Positions 8,724 to 17,419 of a DNA stretch of 64,000 nt are shown piece by piece. Positions within the stretch are counted from its first letter, which is position 1, and each line of letters starts with the position of its first letter. The stretch is from NCBI RefSeq assembly GCF_015234355.1, contig NZ_JADGMV010000002.1:549476-613475 (forward strand), in the 5' to 3' direction. A program made the position numbers and the translations under genes. The notes under the pieces are model-generated. The model ran no database searches. It saw only the letters and a program-made list of their open reading frames with translations, and had not been told where the DNA came from. Origin of the DNA: Psychrobacter sp. NG25 (GTDB taxonomy: Bacteria > Pseudomonadota > Gammaproteobacteria > Pseudomonadales > Moraxellaceae).

Positions 8724-10151
8724 TCACATATCAAAAATCTTACCACGGTTCATGATATTTTTTGGATCGAAGACTTTTTTGACTTCCTTTAGGTACTCAA
8801 TCTCAGTCTCGCTACGGCTATAGTGCAAGTACGGCTTCTTAGTCATACCAACCCCATGCTCAGCAGACACTGAACCACCATATTTCTGTACTGTCTCAAA
8901 CACATATTTATTGACGACCTGACACTCAGCAAAGAAATCATCTTTGCTCATATTCTCAGGTTTCAAGATGTTCAGATGCAAATTACCATCGCCGATATGA
9001 CCGAACCAGCAAACTTCAAAGTCAGGATAGTTGCTGCTGACAATGTGATCAATCTCTTCGATAAAGGTCGGTACATGGCTTATCAGCACCGATACATCAT
9101 TTTTATAAGGGGTAAATCCTGAGATGGTCTCTGAGATATACTCTCGTAGCTTCCACAGCTCTTCAGCCTGTGTGAGGTTTTGGCTCATAACCCCATCGAC
9201 GACCCAGCCTTGCTCCATACAATGCTCAAATATGGCCATGGCTTTATCCATGATTGGCTCATAGGGTGCTTCAAATTCTAATAGCGTATAGAACTTGGTA
9301 CGGGATTCAAACGGCTCTTGTACTTGACCATGTGCCATTAGCTTATCAATCGCTACATCGTCAAAGAACTCAAATGCCGTCAAATCAATTTGTGTTTGAA
9401 AAGCAGAGAGTACGTTCATAACGTCATTAAAGCTGTCCATACCAAGCACCATAACGTTTAAATCTTGGGGCTGACGCTCAAGTTTGATTTGTGCATGAGT
9501 GACGAGTCCAAGTGTACCTTCACTACCGATAAATAACTGGCGCAGGTCATAACCCGTGGCATTCTTTACCATACCGCGGTTGAGATGCAAGATATCACCT
9601 TTACCCGTAACAACAGTCAAGCCCATAATCCATTGACGGGTCATGCCATAACGAATGACTTTGATACCGCCAGCATTGGTACCGATATTGCCACCGATTT
9701 GACTAGAACCTGCTGAGGCAAAGTCGACAGGGTAGTATAGGTCTTTAGATTCAGCAAACTGTTGCAGCTGCTCGGTGACCACACCTGCTTCAATCTCGAC
9801 CATGCGATCTGCAGGGTAAAATTGTCCGATACGGTTCATTTTATCCATGCTCACGACTATCTCGCCATTAGCCGCCACGGCACCAGCAGACAGACCAGTA
9901 CGGCCGCCACTAGGTGTCAGGACGACGTTGTGCTCATTGGCAAGTAATACGATAAATTGCACTTGCTCTGTGGTCTTTGGAAAGACGATAGCAGATGCAG
10001 CTGGAGCAAAGTGCTTGGTCCAGTCTTTGCCCCAATGCTCTAAGCTTTCAGCATCAGTTTTGATTTGGCTGGCGTCGAAATCATGATCTTGTTGCAACTT
10101 TTGTATGATAATATCAACCACCCCTTGTGAGAGGTCTGAAAAATTATTCAC
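8724..10151 (-). CDS. FAD-binding oxidoreductase, probable D-2-hydroxyglutarate dehydrogenase (GlcD/DLD family)
   Basis: This flavoprotein of 475 residues has an N-terminal PCMH-type FAD domain (PSGGRTGLSAG at about 80-90; GGNIGTNAGG) and a C-terminal FAD-oxidase domain with GHIGDGNLHLN and SAEHGVGMTKK. The family oxidises D-2-hydroxy acids (D-lactate, glycolate, D-2-hydroxyglutarate). The start is a GTG with AGGGA nine bases upstream. The gene upstream encodes an HglS-type enzyme whose product is D-2-hydroxyglutarate, so oxidation of that acid to 2-oxoglutarate is the best inference. In Pseudomonas putida this step is assigned to a different, much larger flavoprotein (YdiJ-like). D-lactate remains the main alternative. 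Confidence 0.85.
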   Translation of the reverse strand: MNNFSDLSQGVVDIIIQKLQQDHDFDASQIKTDAESLEHWGKDWTKHFAPAASAIVFPKTTEQVQFIVLLANEHNVVLTPSGGRTGLSAGAVAANGEIVVSMDKMNRIGQFYPADRMVEIEAGVVTEQLQQFAESKDLYYPVDFASAGSSQIGGNIGTNAGGIKVIRYGMTRQWIMGLTVVTGKGDILHLNRGMVKNATGYDLRQLFIGSEGTLGLVTHAQIKLERQPQDLNVMVLGMDSFNDVMNVLSAFQTQIDLTAFEFFDDVAIDKLMAHGQVQEPFESRTKFYTLLEFEAPYEPIMDKAMAIFEHCMEQGWVVDGVMSQNLTQAEELWKLREYISETISGFTPYKNDVSVLISHVPTFIEEIDHIVSSNYPDFEVCWFGHIGDGNLHLNILKPENMSKDDFFAECQVVNKYVFETVQKYGGSVSAEHGVGMTKKPYLHYSRSETEIEYLKEVKKVFDPKNIMNRGKIFDM

Positions 10152-10262
10152 CGGATATATTCCCTAAGATAGTAAATAAAAACGCATTAATAGCTGCCAC
10201 TATTTTTATCAATAGTGAGACAGAGGTTTTGCTATTTTGAACCGACTATACGTGTTTAACAC

Positions 10263-11690
10263 TTATGCCATCTTTTGCAAAGCAACAAAACAATCTTGCA
10301 GACTCTGAGCTTGGGTCGTCTCATACAAAGCCAATTCATCTTGAACGTGAGTACCCAGTGCTTTTTCAAACTCCTGTTGATTCGAATTTCCCTCATAACT
10401 ACTTTGTTCAGTGTCACGTAGATTCGACTGAAAAATTCCTGCCGCACTCACAGGTAAAAAATCTTCGTAAACAATAGGCTCAATACGTATCACGTTTTTT
10501 TCGATCAGCTCGATAATCGCGGATTTGGACTCAGCCGTCTCCAAGCTCGTGAGTTGCAAGTCAGTATTGCTGTTATCCACTGGTTGATAATAAAAATACG
10601 CTAAACCTTCTCTATGTAGCGTTTGATAATCATCAGGGAATTCAGCAAATGTCGCCTCTAAAATCTGATAATACTGTGAGGCATTGGCTTCATTTGGGGT
10701 CACACCTAGCTTTTCACGAGCGTCACTCAGCAGTTTGTCATATAGTGCTCGACCCTTTGGCGTCAATGCCACACCGCGCTGCTCAATCTCACCAAAGCGT
10801 GCCGTATGTTGGCCTTGCTCATAGCTACTTTGTCCTGCATCGGCCAACGTATTCTTAAAGCGAACCGCTTCTTCTAGTGCCTTAAAGCTCGTTTGTCTTA
10901 ATAAAATAGGGCAATTTCGTTTTGGTGGCCCTTCGATGATCGCTTTTGGCGGTATCCCTCTTGCTTGCATGCTGTGCTGTACAGTATCAATATCCAACGT
11001 TCGAGGTGTTAGGTGGTTGATATGTGGGCCTTTAAACCCGACCACATCAGCGATGAGACCATGTTGCTGCAACAGCTTTTCATACAGCGCTTTTGACACA
11101 GGGGTTTTGTCATGCCAGCGAAACGTTTCTAATGCCTCAACAACGAACTGCTGGCCTGCTTGCTTGCTCAAACCACCTTGCACTTCAAAAGACTCAATGA
11201 GCTCGATGACAGTATCAGTAAAGATATTGCGGCGGGCCAATGCTGCTACAGCCTCTTCTTTGAGCGCTTCGTTACCAATAAGATCTAAACGTAATAATGA
11301 CGTAAACACTCGAAAGGGGCTTTTACTCAATGACGTTGCATCAGTCGCTCGAAATGCGGTGGAGTGTACAGGCACACCAGCTGGGGCCAAATCATAGTAG
11401 CCCACAGGATACATACCCATCACTGCAAACAATCGACGCATCATACTAAGCTCAGCAGCAGTACCCACTCTAATGGCACCGTGGCGCTCCATACTGAGCC
11501 TATTCATTTCGCCAGTATGCTCAAGCTGCGCTTTGATATCAGGTTGAGCAGCTAAAACCTCTGTGTTCACGTCAGTGACCAAATCAACAAGATCGCCATA
11601 TAACGGTACTTCTGCTTGATACATCGCTGACATGGCCATAGAAAACTCATGGCGAATGTCATCACTGCTCATAAAATTGTGATTACTCAT
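10263..11690 (-). CDS. hglS: 2-oxoadipate dioxygenase/decarboxylase (HglS/YdcJ family, DUF1338)
   Basis: This protein of 475 residues belongs to the DUF1338/YdcJ family, whose characterised member HglS of Pseudomonas putida is an Fe(II) enzyme turning 2-oxoadipate plus O2 into D-2-hydroxyglutarate and CO2. As recalled from that work, HglS uses His70, Arg74, His226 and Glu294; here His70 and Arg74 (in ERHGAIR) and His226 (in GPHINH) fall at the same numbers, with a candidate glutamate at 301 or 303 in RFGEIEQRG. AAGGAT precedes the ATG. It sits between an aminotransferase and a D-2-hydroxy acid dehydrogenase on the same strand, which fits conversion of 2-aminoadipate to 2-oxoglutarate. Confidence 0.9.
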   Translation of the reverse strand: MSNHNFMSSDDIRHEFSMAMSAMYQAEVPLYGDLVDLVTDVNTEVLAAQPDIKAQLEHTGEMNRLSMERHGAIRVGTAAELSMMRRLFAVMGMYPVGYYDLAPAGVPVHSTAFRATDATSLSKSPFRVFTSLLRLDLIGNEALKEEAVAALARRNIFTDTVIELIESFEVQGGLSKQAGQQFVVEALETFRWHDKTPVSKALYEKLLQQHGLIADVVGFKGPHINHLTPRTLDIDTVQHSMQARGIPPKAIIEGPPKRNCPILLRQTSFKALEEAVRFKNTLADAGQSSYEQGQHTARFGEIEQRGVALTPKGRALYDKLLSDAREKLGVTPNEANASQYYQILEATFAEFPDDYQTLHREGLAYFYYQPVDNSNTDLQLTSLETAESKSAIIELIEKNVIRIEPIVYEDFLPVSAAGIFQSNLRDTEQSSYEGNSNQQEFEKALGTHVQDELALYETTQAQSLQDCFVALQKMA

Positions 11691-11753
11691 AGATATTTAT
11701 CCTTTTTTACATCTACGGCGGGCTTGAATCCCATTAATAATTAATCTGTATAT

Positions 11754-13031
11754 TTAAGACCACTCGACTGGATTTTGATTAGGAATCGTACGTAATACGT
11801 CTCTTAAAATATCAAGGCCAGCTTTTAGCGTTTCAGGCTCAATGGTCAGAGGTGGTAACAATCGAATGATATGACGGTATTTACCACTTGGCATGAGCAG
11901 TAGGCCTCGCTTTCGCGCTTGGGTTAGTACGTGAGCCATCACACTAGGATGAGATCCATACTCCGCATGACGCAGCTCAATACCGCGCATCGCCCCAATA
12001 CCCGTGAGACCATACAGCCAAGGGGAAACGCCTTCCGCCTGCCATTGCGCGATACTTGTTTCAATTGCTTGCGCATAGTGCTTAGCCGATGCCCATATCT
12101 CATCCTCTTGCATGATATCTATCGTGGCATTTGCCGCTGCACACGCCACTGGATTACCAGAGTACGTGCCGCCCAAACTGCCTTTAGGCAAGCCATTTAT
12201 CACACTGGCCTTGCCTACGACTGCACCTAAGGGCAAGCCGCCTGCGATACTTTTGCCCAGTAGTATCATATCTGGCTCAATGCCCAAATGTGAAAAGGCA
12301 AAAGGTGAACCAGTACGCCCATAGCCTGATTGAATCTCATCCATAATCAACAAGATACCGTGCTCATCACAAAAGGCGCGCAGGTACTGAGCAAAAGAGG
12401 GTGACATTAATTGAAACCCACCCTCCCCTTGTATGGGCTCTGCGATAATCGCACCAATATTACTGATGTCAGTTTCTACTTCAAACAAACGATTTAGCGC
12501 ATCGATTGCCTGTTGGTCACTCACCTCATTGTCTGGACTTGGGAAAGGAATATGGTAGACACTACACCCTAAAGGCCCCAGTCCTCGCTTGTACGGAGCA
12601 ACTTTACCATTCAAGTTGACAGCGGCGAGCGTCCGTCCATGGAACCCACCATCAAACGCAATGACACCGACGCGTTGGGTTTTGAGACGGGCAATCTTTA
12701 TAGCGTTTTCTGTGGCTTCCGCACCAGAATTGGTGAGCATGCCCGATAGCTCACCACTGATAGGGATGAGCTCGCACAATCGTGGCATGAAGGTTTGATA
12801 GGGAGTGTGAGCAGCTGCATTGTAGGCATAATGAATGAGCGATTGGGTTTGATTGATAATGGCCGTCACGATGTGAGGGTGGCAATGTCCAAAATTCAAG
12901 ACCCCTATGCCACCCACAAAATCAATATAGCATTGGTCGTTATTGTCCCAAATTTTTGCATTTTTACCTTTGGTTAAGGTGATGGGATGCACCATCGTAA
13001 AAGCATCAGTGACGTTGTATAGCTTATCCAT
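11754..13031 (-). CDS. class III PLP aminotransferase, probable 2-aminoadipate aminotransferase
   Basis: This fold-type I, class III aminotransferase (425 residues) resembles 4-aminobutyrate aminotransferases. It shows the DEIQSGYGRTG motif and the PLP lysine in LLGKSIAGG. An in-frame ATG exists at 13130, but it lacks a ribosome binding site and adds 33 residues unlike the family; the ATG at 13031 gives the usual N-terminus (MDKLYNVTDAF). It is 63 bp upstream of hglS on the same strand. Pseudomonas putida uses a GabT-like enzyme for 2-aminoadipate, so that substrate is inferred here; 4-aminobutyrate or 5-aminovalerate are alternatives. Confidence 0.85.
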   Translation of the reverse strand: MDKLYNVTDAFTMVHPITLTKGKNAKIWDNNDQCYIDFVGGIGVLNFGHCHPHIVTAIINQTQSLIHYAYNAAAHTPYQTFMPRLCELIPISGELSGMLTNSGAEATENAIKIARLKTQRVGVIAFDGGFHGRTLAAVNLNGKVAPYKRGLGPLGCSVYHIPFPSPDNEVSDQQAIDALNRLFEVETDISNIGAIIAEPIQGEGGFQLMSPSFAQYLRAFCDEHGILLIMDEIQSGYGRTGSPFAFSHLGIEPDMILLGKSIAGGLPLGAVVGKASVINGLPKGSLGGTYSGNPVACAAANATIDIMQEDEIWASAKHYAQAIETSIAQWQAEGVSPWLYGLTGIGAMRGIELRHAEYGSHPSVMAHVLTQARKRGLLLMPSGKYRHIIRLLPPLTIEPETLKAGLDILRDVLRTIPNQNPVEWS

Positions 13032-13312
13032 TAAGAGTCTCTTATCTTCCTTAAATGTGACCCTCATTTCAGCAAAACCTGATGCACTCAGCAAACGAAT
13101 AATAGTTGTGCTTTCATTCCTTTTTGTCATTGTGGTAAAAAATCAAAGCTAAAACAGAAAAGATCTAAGCATAAATATATATTTAATCAATGGCTTATAA
13201 ATATCCTCAACAGCTTTTATTACGGTGGATGCTTGCACTGATTACTATCGATTAGCGGTAAATATTTATCTGACCAACAAGCACGACTCGTTTTTTAACG
13301 GTTCAACCTGCC

Positions 13313-14224
13313 CTAGGTTTCAAGATAAGCAGATATCCAGTTTATAATGACTTTTATTCTGTGTGACTCACCAAGTGATAATGGATAAGTCATATAGTAA
13401 GCTCCTCTTCCTTTTGCAGCATAATCCCATGCGGTGACTAGCGCACCTGACTGCAACTCACGTTCTACCAAGCGTAGCGGTACCAACGCGAGACCATACC
13501 CCAATAATGCCGCTGATATACATGCCTGAAACGTATCAAAACGCGGGCCAATAAATGTATTATCAACACTGACCTCTTGTTGTTCAAAGTATTCGTACCA
13601 TGCATTCAAGCGCGAACTGAGATGTAATAAGGTGTAATTTGCAATACCGCTAATGAAGATCTTTTTATCTTTTAAATAGTCAGGATGACAAACAGCCACA
13701 CTATATTCATCAAACAGTTTAATCGTCTCCATCCCACCCCAGATACCCGTACCATATAAAAAAGCAATATCGACATTTTGGTCTTCAGAAAAAAACGGCC
13801 CAACCTGTTCTTTGACTTCTAAATTAATTAAAGGATACGCTTTATCAAATCCGCTCAAAGCAGGAATTAGCCAGCGTGAACAAAACGTTGGGTGCGAGAC
13901 AATCCTCAGTACCTCGGTATTGTCATTATGAGACACTAAATTAGTAGTCGCTATTTCAATATGCTTCAATATATCGAGTACGTCCAAATAATAAGTCTTA
14001 CCAGCAGGCGTCAATGAGATTTTTTGCGGTGTTCGATAAAACAGAGCAATATTTAGCACTTCCTCTAGCTGCGCGACTTGCTTACTAATGGCGCTTTGAG
14101 TCATATGCATCTCTTGCGCTGCATTGGTAAAACTTAAGTGTCTAGCCGCTGTCTCAAAACATTGTAAAGCTTTGGTTGAAGGATATTTTCTAAAATCTAG
14201 CGAACTGTTGGTATCCGTTTTCAT
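13313..14224 (-). CDS. LysR-family transcriptional regulator (GcvA-like)
   Basis: This regulator of 303 residues has an N-terminal winged HTH (ALQCFETAARHLSFTNAAQE with MTQSAISKQVAQLE) and a substrate-binding domain of the GcvA/AmpR type. It lies upstream of and co-directional with the aminotransferase-hglS-dehydrogenase operon and divergent from the DAACS symporter at 14671, so it probably controls one or both. The effector could be 2-aminoadipate or a related amino acid; this is inference. Confidence 0.88.
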   Translation of the reverse strand: MKTDTNSSLDFRKYPSTKALQCFETAARHLSFTNAAQEMHMTQSAISKQVAQLEEVLNIALFYRTPQKISLTPAGKTYYLDVLDILKHIEIATTNLVSHNDNTEVLRIVSHPTFCSRWLIPALSGFDKAYPLINLEVKEQVGPFFSEDQNVDIAFLYGTGIWGGMETIKLFDEYSVAVCHPDYLKDKKIFISGIANYTLLHLSSRLNAWYEYFEQQEVSVDNTFIGPRFDTFQACISAALLGYGLALVPLRLVERELQSGALVTAWDYAAKGRGAYYMTYPLSLGESHRIKVIINWISAYLET

Positions 14225-14670
14225 AACTTTTTTTCAAATCCAAAATAGTAATTGTGGTTAGGGCCTGCTGGTATAATCCTGCTTCGCTTGCTGTGTACAA
14301 AATACTTCAAAGGCTGCAAAACCTATCCCAACCATCCTGTATCCGCTTTAAATTAATCAACTATATATTAAGTAAAGCGCCTAAGCATTCACTAAAAATA
14401 GGCGTGCATTCCTCCCTGAGTAAGAAAAAAAGGAATGCTCGCCATAATTTAATTCGCTTGTCTCAGTGATTGTTGGTGTTTAGTATCCTTACCTTAAGGA
14501 AAAATTCTAATATCATATGTCTGAAAACTGACAGCATCCGTATCAATCGAAAAAGTTTGAATCATACAGGACTGGACAATGGAATGTCTAAAATCGAAAT
14601 ATTCTCTTGCCCATCTCGACATATCCTTTCAAAGGTCAGTGACAGATATTGTAAATAACAGGAGATAGTA
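14225..14670. other. divergent intergenic region between LysR gene and symporter gene
   Basis: This 446-bp gap contains short reading frames that have no ribosome binding site or recognisable product, so I do not call them. It must hold the promoters of both flanking genes. A long-arm inverted repeat at 14401-14443 is listed separately. Confidence 0.65.
14401..14443. repeat. inverted repeat in the divergent promoter region
   Basis: Arms GGCGTGCATTCCT (14401-14413) and AGGAATGCTCGCC (14431-14443) pair over 12 of 13 positions around a 17-base A-rich loop. There is no T-run, so a terminator is unlikely. It could be a regulator site or an RNA structure in the symporter leader. Confidence 0.5.
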
Positions 14671-15963
14671 ATGGGAATAATTTGGCGTTGGTATACCAGC
14701 ATGTCATTCATGGTAAAAATGACGGGCGGCTTTTTAATAGGTATCTTTTTGGCACTGGTCTTAGGCGAGCATAGTAGCTTTCTATCACCGCTTGGAACCC
14801 TGTTTTTGAACTTACTAAAAATGGTCGTGATACCTCTTGTCCTTTTCTCTTTGATAGTCGCAGTCAACCATTCCAACCCTAAAGAACTCGGTCGGATAGG
14901 ACTAAAAATATTCCCCTTTTATATCGTCTCGACTGGTATTGCTGTGGTCGTTGGCATTGTTTTGGCAAAAATGACCAATCCTGGTGCAGGATTTTCGTTG
15001 CCGACCGCCGTAACTATGGATACCCCTGCCCGCCCATCTTTCATTGATACCATACTGAATATGGTACCCAGTAATATTTTCCATGCTTTTGCTCAAGGTG
15101 ATATTCTCGCGGTCGTATTTGTCGCGGTTATCTCTGGATTGGCTATTTTGTTCATGCGCCATTCAGCAGATGAGAAGCAACAAGAGATGGGTGATTTCTT
15201 ATTCAGAATGCTCGAAGCCTGTAACGAAGTCGTCTCTAAAATACTAAACGGTATTCTATTATACGCACCGATTGGTGTATTGGGCATCACTGCCAATACC
15301 TTTGGCACACAAGGATTGGATGTCGTTATTGCGCTAGGTAAATTCATTGGTACTTCATACCTTGGCGTCATCATACTGGTGGGTGTTGTGTTCCCAATCA
15401 TGTTGAAACTCTTTGGCGTGAAAGTCATTCAATTCTATAAAAACATCAAAGAAGCAGCCTTTACCTCATTTGTGACCAGCAGTAGCCTGAGCACACTACC
15501 GATTACCATTAAATGTGCAGAAAAAGCAGGTATTGGTGAGCGTGTTGCCAAACTGACATTGCCTATTGGCGCAACTGTAAACATGAATGGGACGGCATTA
15601 CGTTTTGGTGTCGCTGTCATCTTTGCAGCAGAAATCATGGGGATGTCACTGTCGGTACCTGAATTGGCCACCATTGTCATCATTGGTACTATGGCCGCGA
15701 TTGGTACGGCTGGTGTCCCAGGTGCTGGGTTGATTGGTATGTCTATCGTCTTTACCCAAGCGGGATTGCCCATCGAAATCGTTGCGCTCACCGCAGGTAT
15801 CAATATCCTGGTCGATATGATCTTCACTTTTGGCAACGTCGTTGGTGACTTAGTGGGTGCCAAAATAGTAGATCAGACTGAGAAAAGAAGTAACTTTGGA
15901 GACTTAACTGATGCTAATTTGGGACATCAAAATGAGATGCAAAAAGTGATCGCTATTGAATAA
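14671..15963 (+). CDS. dicarboxylate/amino acid:cation symporter (DAACS family, GltP/DctA-like)
   Basis: This membrane protein of 430 residues has the family hallmarks: the serine-rich re-entrant loop SSSLSTLP at 270-277, NMNGT at 304-308, and the TAGVPGAGLIGM hairpin. AGGAGA precedes the ATG. DAACS members take up glutamate, aspartate or C4-dicarboxylates with Na+ or H+. Position next to a putative 2-aminoadipate operon suggests uptake of glutamate-like amino acids such as 2-aminoadipate; glutamate itself is equally possible. Confidence 0.88.
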   Translation: MGIIWRWYTSMSFMVKMTGGFLIGIFLALVLGEHSSFLSPLGTLFLNLLKMVVIPLVLFSLIVAVNHSNPKELGRIGLKIFPFYIVSTGIAVVVGIVLAKMTNPGAGFSLPTAVTMDTPARPSFIDTILNMVPSNIFHAFAQGDILAVVFVAVISGLAILFMRHSADEKQQEMGDFLFRMLEACNEVVSKILNGILLYAPIGVLGITANTFGTQGLDVVIALGKFIGTSYLGVIILVGVVFPIMLKLFGVKVIQFYKNIKEAAFTSFVTSSSLSTLPITIKCAEKAGIGERVAKLTLPIGATVNMNGTALRFGVAVIFAAEIMGMSLSVPELATIVIIGTMAAIGTAGVPGAGLIGMSIVFTQAGLPIEIVALTAGINILVDMIFTFGNVVGDLVGAKIVDQTEKRSNFGDLTDANLGHQNEMQKVIAIE

Positions 15964-16439
15964 ATTTTAACTAGAAAAATTAATAATATCTGAATATATT
16001 CTAGGATTACTCACATGAGTATTATGCACATCACATAACACTCATGTCGATATTGCCGTTTGCCTATAACGCCGCTTAGAGTGTCTCAAGTTTGCAACAT
16101 ATCAACGCACCTTAAATAAACGGAGTAGTCGCAATAGGGCTGCAAACTCAAGGTTGTATGTATAAGGTGTTTGAAAGGCACTAACATTAATTAATGAAGA
16201 TATTATAGGGTCTGTTGAACATTCAAACATTAGGGCTGATGATCGCTAAAATTACACCAAATTAGGCGCAAGCCGACTATGTCGAGACCTTAGCTAGGCT
16301 TACAACAACGTTTGAGGAGATTCTAGCACCAGCCTTTCATGGCAGTACTAATTATAACCATCCTCTTATACTTTTAGTACGAAAAGACCTTTTGATCTTT
16401 AGATTTCATAGCTTAGAGTATTTTATCGATTTCATGTTT

Positions 16440-16900
16440 TTATCTAGGTAAGCTTCTTAATATTGGAGTTTCCTCTATTAATGTTCCATGTCCTCGATCA
16501 ACACCATAATCTTTAAGTAAATATCTAAAAACTGGTTTTTTCCGCTATCCAAAACTCACTACTAACCATCGTTCTAGCCGTTGTATTGGTTCACGTAACG
16601 CAGTTGAATACGTTGCCATACCACCACTTAATCCCATCAGGCAGCCTAATCCAGTATCAGTCAAACGCGCTTGGATAACCGCTTTATAGTTCTGAAGGAG
16701 ACTGGCAAGTCGCTACCATATTCAGCAATAAATATTGTTAGCGGTGTAATAAACACTACTGCTATAGTCAGTCTACAATAAACTTAGCACAACCCATATC
16801 ATAGAACAATTCGTCTAAATAACTCTCCATCTATCCTTGGTATAGAAACTCCTCTTGCACCCATTTTTTTCAATAGAGTTTAGATTAGGCTCACCTACGA
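16440..16900 (-). pseudogene. decayed gene of unknown family
   Basis: Reading the minus strand, segments with good protein character follow each other but are broken by a frameshift near 16690 and by in-frame stops. Readable pieces include LTIFIAEYGSDLPVSF, then in another frame TDTGLGCLMGLSGGMATYST, and after one stop DYGVDRGHGTLIEETPILRS, ending at a stop at 16440-16442. Upstream, near 16850, MGARGVSIPRIDGELFRR is also readable. The family is not recognised; hydrophobic stretches suggest a membrane protein. The boundaries are approximate. Confidence 0.55.
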
Positions 16901-17059
16901 AGCACTGCTGCTAAGACAGATATTCTTAAATAACAATGGCATAACCTTCATGATAGCTAATATAGCAATATTACATAATCTACTTAAGAGACTATAACCT
17001 TCAAAAAATTTTAAGCTAGGTTGTATATGATATATACCTGTCTCAGGCCTTTATTATTC

Positions 17060-17152
17060 TTAGGTAAAGTTTTCAATATCGGGGTTTACAGAGATGCAAG
17101 ACAAGAGTTGTTCTCACAGTGGGACGAGCATTTAAAAGGGTTTAAGCTATAG
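17060..17152 (+). pseudogene. C-terminal gene remnant of unknown family
   Basis: A short plus-strand frame reads GKVFNIGVYRDARQELF and then SQWDEHLKGFKL before a TAG at 17150-17152. It has normal protein composition but no start, and stops lie directly upstream. It looks like the tail of a lost gene. Confidence 0.4.
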
Positions 17153-17355
17153 ATCGCCAAGACAAATGTAGTTTAACTTTTACCGTCAGGCTGCACAACT
17201 AAGATATCCCAAGCTAGTTTCTACTAGTTTTACAGCATAGATCAAGCCCGCCTCTAATATGCTCGGAGAGGGTCACTTAAACTAATTTTAGATAACGTGT
17301 GAAGTCCATAGTTTTTTATATGAAAAAATGGTGCAGACATTAATAAAACCTACAA

Positions 17356-17385
17356 TAAGGTTGCGATTTTTAAGTTGCAACCTTA
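17356..17385 (-). terminator. possible terminator after the M20 hydrolase gene
   Basis: A perfect 9-bp stem (TAAGGTTGC with GCAACCTTA) with a 12-base loop lies 35 bp beyond the stop of the minus-strand operon. The T-run on the minus strand is weak, so function is uncertain. Confidence 0.5.
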
Positions 17386-17419
17386 ATTTGGTACGTATAA
17401 ATATTACATAACAACGCCA

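Larger units (their letters stand above)
15964..17419. other. long non-coding region with decayed gene remnants
   Basis: This 1.46-kb stretch has no intact gene but contains pieces that still read as protein in broken frames (16440-16900 on the minus strand; 17060-17152 on the plus strand). Near 16208 the sequence GGGTCTGTTGAACATTCAA looks like the end of an insertion sequence, but no matching end or transposase was found. I see it as a graveyard of one or more inactivated genes. Confidence 0.6.

Noticed and set aside
14254..14658. Two frames of 71 and 62 codons in the LysR-symporter gap
   Set aside because: No ribosome binding site, unlike protein composition, and an inverted repeat runs through the first one.
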